This document shows positions 7,580 to 12,087 of a stretch of 12,087 nt of DNA, piece after piece (the first letter of the stretch is position 1; each line of letters begins with the position of its first letter). This DNA is from Sulfurovum sp. (GTDB lineage Bacteria; Campylobacterota; Campylobacteria; Campylobacterales; Sulfurovaceae). Made by a program: the position numbers and the translations under genes. The notes below the pieces were generated by a model. That model had not been told where the DNA came from, searched no databases, and saw only the letters and a program-made list of their open reading frames with translations. The DNA is taken from positions 1 through 12,087 of the forward strand of contig JALSSQ010000167.1 of assembly GCA_026984165.1 (NCBI GenBank), given 5' to 3'.

Positions 7580-8799
7580 AACTACTATTTTTAACTGATA
7601 ATTTTCCACCAGAGAGCAATGCCCCTGCAAGTAGAACTTATGAGCATTGTAAAGCATGGGTAGAACAAGGTGTAGAGGTAACTGTCATTACCTGTGCACC
7701 CAATTTTCCATTTGGTGAGACATATGAAGGCTACAAAAATAAGCTCTATCAAACAGAGATGATGGATGGTATCAAGGTGATTCGTGTATGGAGTTACATG
7801 ACAGAAAACAAAGGTGTTATAAAAAGAATTCTTGATTATGTAAGTTATGCATTTTCTGCTTTTATAGCAGGTTTATTTGTAAAAACAGATTTGATTGTAG
7901 CTACTTCCCCACAACTGTTTACTACTTTGGGTGGATGTGCCTTGGCAAAAGTAAAAAGAAAACCATGGGTTTTTGAATTGCGTGATCTTTGGCCAGAAGG
8001 GATTAAGGATCATGGTGCCATTAAAAAGCGGTATTTGCTTGATTTTTTAACCAAAATGGAGCTATGTCTTTATAGAAAAGCAACACATATTGTAACAGTA
8101 ACCAAAGGACTGAAAGCCAATCTCTCTTCTCGTGGTATTGATGCGCAAAAGATTGATATTGTTACCAACGGTGCAAATATGGATCTTTTTGAACCTATGG
8201 AAAAAGATAGTGTGCTTATAAAAGATTTACAACTTGAAGATAAATTTGTGATAGGCTATATTGGTACGCATGGTATGGCACATGGACTTGAGTTTATTAT
8301 AGATGCAATACAGGAAGTAAAAAATGATAAAGTACATTTTCTGTTTGTAGGTACAGGAGCCAAAAAAGAGGCAACTGTTAAACTTGCTAAAAAATTGGGT
8401 TTAAAAAATGTTACATTTTTAGATCCTGTACCAAAGAGTGAAGTAAAACGCTATATTTCTCTTATAGATGTTGCTTTGGTACCTTTGACCAAGACAGTTA
8501 TTCATGCATCATTAATCCCTTCAAAGATATTTGAATCCGCAGCAATGAGAAAACCGATGCTTTTGGGAGTAGAGGGTGAAGCAAGAGATATTGTCCAAAC
8601 ATATGGTGCAGGTATTGCTTTTGAACCTGAAAATAAAAAAGAATTTTTAGAGGCATTAGAACAGATTTCATCATCGAATGAAACCTATGAAGCATTGCAA
8701 AATGGATGTGACAAATTGGCTGAAGCATTTGATAGAAAACATTTGGCAAAGAAGATGATTGCGGTATTAGAAAAAGTACAAAAGGAACATAATGCATAA
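7576..8799 (+). CDS. WbuB-like glycosyltransferase family 4
   Basis: A 407-residue GT-B enzyme of the WbuB-like GT4 branch, named after the E. coli O-antigen N-acetyl-L-fucosamine transferase. Diagnostic segments are TDNFPPESNAPASR (residues 7-20), the hydrophobic stretch around 92-102 that in this branch may touch the membrane, FELRDLWPEG (133-142), the donor-domain opening VIGYIGTHGMAHG (225-237) and IPSKIFESAAMRKP (314-327). The second glutamate of the E-x7-E motif is E320. The position eight before it is S312, a substitution typical of this branch as I remember it. The start overlaps the heparinase stop by 4 bp, with GGAG at 7561-7564. It overlaps the next gene by 8 bp. An amino-deoxyhexose donor is plausible from family knowledge but not shown. 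Confidence 0.9.
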   Translation: MKLLFLTDNFPPESNAPASRTYEHCKAWVEQGVEVTVITCAPNFPFGETYEGYKNKLYQTEMMDGIKVIRVWSYMTENKGVIKRILDYVSYAFSAFIAGLFVKTDLIVATSPQLFTTLGGCALAKVKRKPWVFELRDLWPEGIKDHGAIKKRYLLDFLTKMELCLYRKATHIVTVTKGLKANLSSRGIDAQKIDIVTNGANMDLFEPMEKDSVLIKDLQLEDKFVIGYIGTHGMAHGLEFIIDAIQEVKNDKVHFLFVGTGAKKEATVKLAKKLGLKNVTFLDPVPKSEVKRYISLIDVALVPLTKTVIHASLIPSKIFESAAMRKPMLLGVEGEARDIVQTYGAGIAFEPENKKEFLEALEQISSSNETYEALQNGCDKLAEAFDRKHLAKKMIAVLEKVQKEHNA

Positions 8800-9988
8800 A
8801 CAGATCAAAGTATTGTTGGTTGATGGACATACTGTTCAAGTACTTCCTATTGCCAAATCATTAAGAAAAAATGGGCATTATGTTACTATTCTTTGTGAAG
8901 AAAAACTCTCTTATGGATGGGTGTCGAGGTTTCCTCATAAAAAGATACTCTCACCCAGTCCATCACATGAGCCTGAAGCTTTTTTGGCATTTTTGCATGA
9001 ACATTTGTCGCATCATCATTATGATATTGTGATTCCTCTTTTTGATGACAGTGCGACTATTTTAGGAGAACATAAGAAATCACTTGAAAAATATGCCAAA
9101 ATTGCTGTGCCTGATTATGATATATTTATACAAGGACATGATAAAAATCTTACAATGAAGGTAGCTAAAGAGGTGGGTGTACCCCATCCGAAAACAGCAG
9201 ATTTAGAGAAAGTAAGTTTGGAAGATGCAGTAGCATATTGTGGATTGCCAGCATTGATTAAGCCTAATGTTGGTGCAGGAGCAAAAGGGATTACAAAAGT
9301 TGAAACCATGCAAGAGCTTCAGCAACACTATGCACAAATTAAAAAGAAATTTGGTGCCTCTACTCTACAAGAGTTTATTCCTCCTGGAGGAAGACAGTTT
9401 AAGTGTCAAATTTTTAGAGACAAAGATGGCAGCATTAAAGGGGCTTCTACTTTTGTGAAACACCGTTATTTTCCTGTCACAGGAGGGACAACAAGTTGTG
9501 GAGAGATCGTAGATATTCCTGCATTGGTAGAATATGCTACCAAAGTAGCAGATAAAATCGGATGGGTTGGTTTTGCTGATTTTGACTCTATTGAAGATCC
9601 AAGAGACGGCTCTTATAAACTCATGGAGATAAATGCTAGAATTACTGGTAGTATCAAGGCGGGTATGGAATCTGGTGTAGATTATGCTCAGATGATAGTA
9701 GAGCAGGAGATGGGAATGCCTGTTTCTTCTTATACATCGTCCTCGGGACTTGTTTTACGACAGTTGGCACTTGATGTAATGTGGTTTCTATATAGCGATA
9801 ACGCAAACCGTTTTAGTGCAAAGCCAAATTGGTTTGCATTTTTTGGTTCAAAGATGAAATACCAAGATGGAGAATGGAGCGATCCTTTACCAATGTTGGC
9901 AGGTTTTGTAGCAGGTGCGAAAAAATTCATAAATCCAAATTTTAGAAAAGAGAAAATGACATTTGACACAACAAAGGATAAGGTATGA
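8792..9988 (+). CDS. ATP-grasp carboxylate-amine/thiol ligase
   Basis: A 398-residue ATP-grasp protein resembling the carbamoyl-phosphate-synthase-like and D-Ala-D-Ala-ligase-like single enzymes that form acyl-phosphates and couple them to an amine or thiol. The N-terminal preATP-grasp Rossmann domain spans about 1-110. The ATP-binding segment includes ALIKP (K157) and the glycine loop GAGAKG (161-166). The hinge is LQEFIPPGG, and the metal-binding E-x-N is MEINAR (E279, N281). About 100 further residues follow and end in a DPLP segment. There is no signal peptide. AAGGA at 8782-8786 precedes the ATG, which overlaps the previous gene by 8 bp; the 3' end overlaps the deacetylase start by 4 bp. 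The coupling suggests it works on the same glycan, for example attaching an amino acid, but the substrates are unknown. Confidence 0.87.
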   Translation: MHKQIKVLLVDGHTVQVLPIAKSLRKNGHYVTILCEEKLSYGWVSRFPHKKILSPSPSHEPEAFLAFLHEHLSHHHYDIVIPLFDDSATILGEHKKSLEKYAKIAVPDYDIFIQGHDKNLTMKVAKEVGVPHPKTADLEKVSLEDAVAYCGLPALIKPNVGAGAKGITKVETMQELQQHYAQIKKKFGASTLQEFIPPGGRQFKCQIFRDKDGSIKGASTFVKHRYFPVTGGTTSCGEIVDIPALVEYATKVADKIGWVGFADFDSIEDPRDGSYKLMEINARITGSIKAGMESGVDYAQMIVEQEMGMPVSSYTSSSGLVLRQLALDVMWFLYSDNANRFSAKPNWFAFFGSKMKYQDGEWSDPLPMLAGFVAGAKKFINPNFRKEKMTFDTTKDKV

Positions 9989-10836
9989 ATGTATTAACCT
10001 TCGATATAGAAGATTGGTTTCATATACTTGATAACGATGCATGCAAAACAGAAAAACAGTGGCATGCTTTTGAGCCTAGGCTTGAACAAAATATGAATAA
10101 AATTTTTCAGTTGCTTGAAGACAATAAGCAAGATGCTACTTTTTTTGTTATAGGATGGGTAGCTAGAAAATATCCTCATATTGTGAAAAAAATTTCAGAA
10201 CTTGGTTATGAGATTGCAACGCACTCAGATATGCATCAGCTTGCCTATGAGTTTGATAAAAAAACTTTTAAAGAAGATCTTGAACGTTCACTTGGATCTA
10301 TAGAAGCGCTTACAGGCAAAAAGGTTCGAGCATACAGAGCACCCGGATTTTCTATTATAGATGAAAATCTTTGGGCATTTGAAGAGATAGTAAAGCAGGG
10401 GATAGAGATAGATTGTTCTATTTTTCCTGCCAAACGTGCGCACGGCGGTTTGGAGAGTTTTGGTCATGCACAGCCGGCATGGATAGAGTATCAAAATGTT
10501 ACATTAAAAGAGTTTCCTATTAATTTATATCCTATAGCAGGAAAAAATATTATCTTTTCTGGAGGTGGCTATTTTAGATTGCTGCCATATAGCATGATTT
10601 CATATTTTATGAAGCGCTCAGAGTACGTGATGACCTATCTGCATCCTAGAGATTTTGATCCAGAGCAGCCGATGATGGAAGGATTAAATATGGTACGAAA
10701 ATTTAAATCCTATTATGGACTTGGAGGTGCTTTGAAAAAACTTGAACGTCTAATACAAGAATATGATTTTATCAGTATAGATGAAGCAGATAAGATGATA
10801 GATTGGGATATCTCTGCTAAGGTGAAACTGGGATGA
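9985..10836 (+). CDS. Polysaccharide deacetylase (NodB family, XrtA/EPS-associated type with C-terminal DUF3473-like part)
   Basis: A 283-residue carbohydrate esterase 4 protein that removes N-acetyl groups from amino sugars. Motifs are TFDIEDW (D7 and D10, catalytic base and metal ligand region), the metal-binding H-x3-H (H80, H84 in THSDMHQ), RAPGFS (118-123), DCSIFPAKRAHGG and, in the C-terminal extension, FSGGGYFRLLPY and YLHPRDFD (H220). This order matches the subfamily associated with exosortase-type exopolysaccharide clusters and related EPS loci. No signal peptide is present: the protein begins directly with the first catalytic strand, so a cytosolic or lipid-linked substrate is suggested. 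An AAGG-rich ribosome site (9974-9983) precedes the ATG, and both ends are 4-bp ATGA overlaps. An exosortase nearby would be expected only if the XrtA link holds; none is in the window. Confidence 0.9.
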   Translation: MNVLTFDIEDWFHILDNDACKTEKQWHAFEPRLEQNMNKIFQLLEDNKQDATFFVIGWVARKYPHIVKKISELGYEIATHSDMHQLAYEFDKKTFKEDLERSLGSIEALTGKKVRAYRAPGFSIIDENLWAFEEIVKQGIEIDCSIFPAKRAHGGLESFGHAQPAWIEYQNVTLKEFPINLYPIAGKNIIFSGGGYFRLLPYSMISYFMKRSEYVMTYLHPRDFDPEQPMMEGLNMVRKFKSYYGLGGALKKLERLIQEYDFISIDEADKMIDWDISAKVKLG

Positions 10837-11870
10837 AAATTACATTAGGGCATATTGCACGGGCGAAAGCATTGTATCGTGATAAAAATGAGCTTTATAT
10901 TGCCAAAGGTTATAAGATATACCATAGCCACAACGATGGCAAAGATTTTGAATTAGATGGTATGATTGAGGATGGTTTTTATACGTTGATTGCAAACACA
11001 AGCAGATTGCTTAGTCGTCTATTGCGTATAGAGCCTGCAACAATGCTTCTCTTAGATAATGGCAATCGTGTATTAAGTGCGAAAAAGGGTATTTTTCTTG
11101 CTCAAAAGGGAAGTAAGCACTATAGGAAAACATTTGACATAGTACGTGGTAATAAACCATTGCATATCTGTAAAGATAAGGATGGGGTGCTCTATTTTGG
11201 AGAGTATGTGCTTAATGGGCGTTTTGCAGATACAGTAAGATCTGAAGTGTCTATCTATAAGTCTGAAGACCATGGTAAAAGTTGGCAAGTTTGTTATACT
11301 TTTAAGCCCAATACCATTAGGCATATTCATGGTGTATTTTATGACAAATATACAGACAGGCTATGGGTGGCTACAGGGGACAGAGATGAGGAGTGTATCA
11401 TTGCTTACAGTGATGACAAGTTTCAAACGCTTAACGTTTTTAAGCAAGGTGCACAGAGGTATAGGGCAGTGTCATTGTTATTTTATGAAGATTTTATACT
11501 GTATGGTACAGATACTGAACATGAACAAAATTATATTTACAAAATAGAACGAGAAAGTGGTAAAGAGACAGCCTTGCAAGCACTACATGGTTCTGTTATG
11601 GCATCAGAACAAGCAGGGGAGAGTGCCATCATATCAACAGCAGTTGAGCCCTCTAGTGTAAACCATCATCAAAAAGCACACATTTGGTACAGTAATGATG
11701 GCACGGTTTGGCATGATGTTTTTAGTGCGCCTAAAGATCGTTGGCATCCACGTTATTTCCAATATGGACGTATTACATTTCCTACCGGCGCATTGTATGA
11801 AAAAAATTTTTATTTTTCAGGACATGCACTACAGAAGATAGATAATGCAGTACTTCACGTGAAGTTATAG
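10833..11870 (+). CDS. Asp-box (BNR) beta-propeller protein, sialidase-like fold, function unknown
   Basis: A 345-residue protein that looks like a whole beta-propeller with Asp-box turns (S-x-D-x-G-x-x-W). Box-like sequences are SHNDGKDF (residues 32-39, degenerate), SEDHGKSW (144-151, canonical), SDDKF (193-197, degenerate) and SNDGTVW (287-293, near-canonical). Spacing fits repeated propeller blades. The protein begins directly with MKITLGHIARAKALYRDKNELYIAK and has no signal peptide or membrane segment. I do not see the full arginine triad or FRIP motif of true sialidases, so I do not call it a neuraminidase. It is coupled to the deacetylase by a 4-bp overlap and is the last gene of the operon, so it probably binds or trims the same glycan. 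That role is inference. Confidence 0.8.
   Translation: MKITLGHIARAKALYRDKNELYIAKGYKIYHSHNDGKDFELDGMIEDGFYTLIANTSRLLSRLLRIEPATMLLLDNGNRVLSAKKGIFLAQKGSKHYRKTFDIVRGNKPLHICKDKDGVLYFGEYVLNGRFADTVRSEVSIYKSEDHGKSWQVCYTFKPNTIRHIHGVFYDKYTDRLWVATGDRDEECIIAYSDDKFQTLNVFKQGAQRYRAVSLLFYEDFILYGTDTEHEQNYIYKIERESGKETALQALHGSVMASEQAGESAIISTAVEPSSVNHHQKAHIWYSNDGTVWHDVFSAPKDRWHPRYFQYGRITFPTGALYEKNFYFSGHALQKIDNAVLHVKL
11852..11865. repeat. 14-bp perfect palindrome at the convergent gene junction
   Basis: ACTTCACGTGAAGT is self-complementary and ends 5 bases before the end of the propeller gene, in coding sequence. In RNA it could fold as a 5-bp stem with a 4-nt loop. Only scattered T residues follow on either strand, so it is at best a weak bidirectional terminator; a protein-binding dyad or chance are alternatives. 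Confidence 0.3.
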
Positions 11871-11872
11871 CC

Positions 11873-12087
11873 CTATTCTTTAACTTTAAACTGTAAACAT
11901 AATCCAGATGCATTAGAAAGTTTAGGGTCGCACGCCAGTTTTTTGATAATATCAGAAATTTTAAGTGCACCAGTTTTATTGAAATGTGTTTGATCACCAT
12001 TGTAAGAGTAGAGGTCTTGTACAGATTTATTTGTTGCTTTTTCTTCTTGTGGATCATTAATGTTTTTATAATGATCCATGGCAGCCT
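11873..12087 (-). CDS. C-terminal part of an SGNH/GDSL-type esterase (rhamnogalacturonan acetylesterase-like), 5' end outside window
   Basis: On the - strand an open frame runs in from the right edge for about 70 residues to a TAG at 11873-11875. It contains YNGDQTHFNKTGALKISDII, which matches block V of SGNH hydrolases (D-x-x-H-x-n-x-x-G). The Asp is at 11993-11995 and the catalytic His at 11984-11986; with a Ser from the missing N-terminal block they would form the triad. The THFN-x-x-GA wording is typical of the rhamnogalacturonan acetylesterase (CE12) branch, which removes O-acetyl groups from uronate-containing polymers. A Met codon at 12077-12079 is internal, since the frame stays open beyond it. 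Gene and operon converge with 2 bp between stops. The N-terminal part and any signal peptide are not visible. Confidence 0.72.
   Translation of the reverse strand, partial: AAMDHYKNINDPQEEKATNKSVQDLYSYNGDQTHFNKTGALKISDIIKKLACDPKLSNASGLCLQFKVKE

Noticed and set aside
8498..8839. 113-residue open frame on the - strand across the GT4/ATP-grasp junction
   Set aside because: It is antisense to two well-supported overlapping genes and has no recognisable domain or ribosome site.
10833..11870. Annotation as a true sialidase/neuraminidase
   Set aside because: Asp boxes show the fold only; the sialidase FRIP and arginine triad were not seen and no sialic acid genes are in the window.
12077..12079. 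Met codon on the - strand as the start of a short 68-residue gene
   Set aside because: The frame remains open beyond it to the window edge, and SGNH hydrolases need an N-terminal Ser block, so this Met is internal to a longer gene.

Overview
The window is a strip of a surface-polysaccharide (exopolysaccharide, capsule or O-antigen type) gene cluster from an AT-rich bacterium (roughly one third G+C by eye). Protein style, base composition and tight gene packing fit Campylobacterota of the Sulfurovum/Sulfurimonas/Arcobacter kind. That placement is inference: no rRNA or marker gene is present, and an AT-rich Bacteroidota or other proteobacterium is not excluded.

Layout. Eleven genes run on the + strand with almost no space between them: the tail of an unrecognised gene (1-103), a GT4 glycosyltransferase (104-1192), a left-handed beta-helix acyltransferase (1204-1737), a second GT4 (1734-2777), a CapK/phenylacetate-CoA ligase-like adenylating enzyme (2778-4181), an asparagine synthase-like amidotransferase (4185-5981), a heparinase II/III-family protein with a GTG start (5999-7579), a WbuB-like GT4 (7576-8799), an ATP-grasp ligase (8792-9988), a NodB-type polysaccharide deacetylase (9985-10836) and an Asp-box beta-propeller protein (10833-11870). 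Four junctions are 4-bp ATGA overlaps, one is an 8-bp overlap and two are exact stop/start abutments. The longest gap is 17 bp, so this is almost certainly one transcript. The final gene, an SGNH/GDSL-type esterase cut by the window end (11873-12087), lies on the - strand and converges with only 2 bp between stop codons. No stretch of 300 bases lacks a gene, and no tRNA, rRNA, CRISPR or IS element was seen.

How the genes may work together. Three glycosyltransferases would build an oligosaccharide. The beta-helix acyltransferase and the NodB deacetylase would set N-/O-acylation. The CapK-like, AsnB-like and ATP-grasp enzymes are three separate ATP-dependent carboxyl-activating or amide-forming proteins, which suggests a polymer carrying amidated or amino-acyl-substituted uronic acids. 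The heparinase-family protein is a lyase type that acts on uronate-containing polymers. The propeller protein and the SGNH hydrolase are plausible trimming or de-esterifying partners. Flippase, polymerase, initiating transferase, export genes and regulators must lie outside the window.

Best leads: the CapK + AsnB + ATP-grasp combination, the leaderless heparinase and Asp-box propeller inside a biosynthetic operon, and a pair of CTGTACAG-cored palindromes (12 and 18 bp, centres 35 bp apart) just upstream of the first glycosyltransferase.
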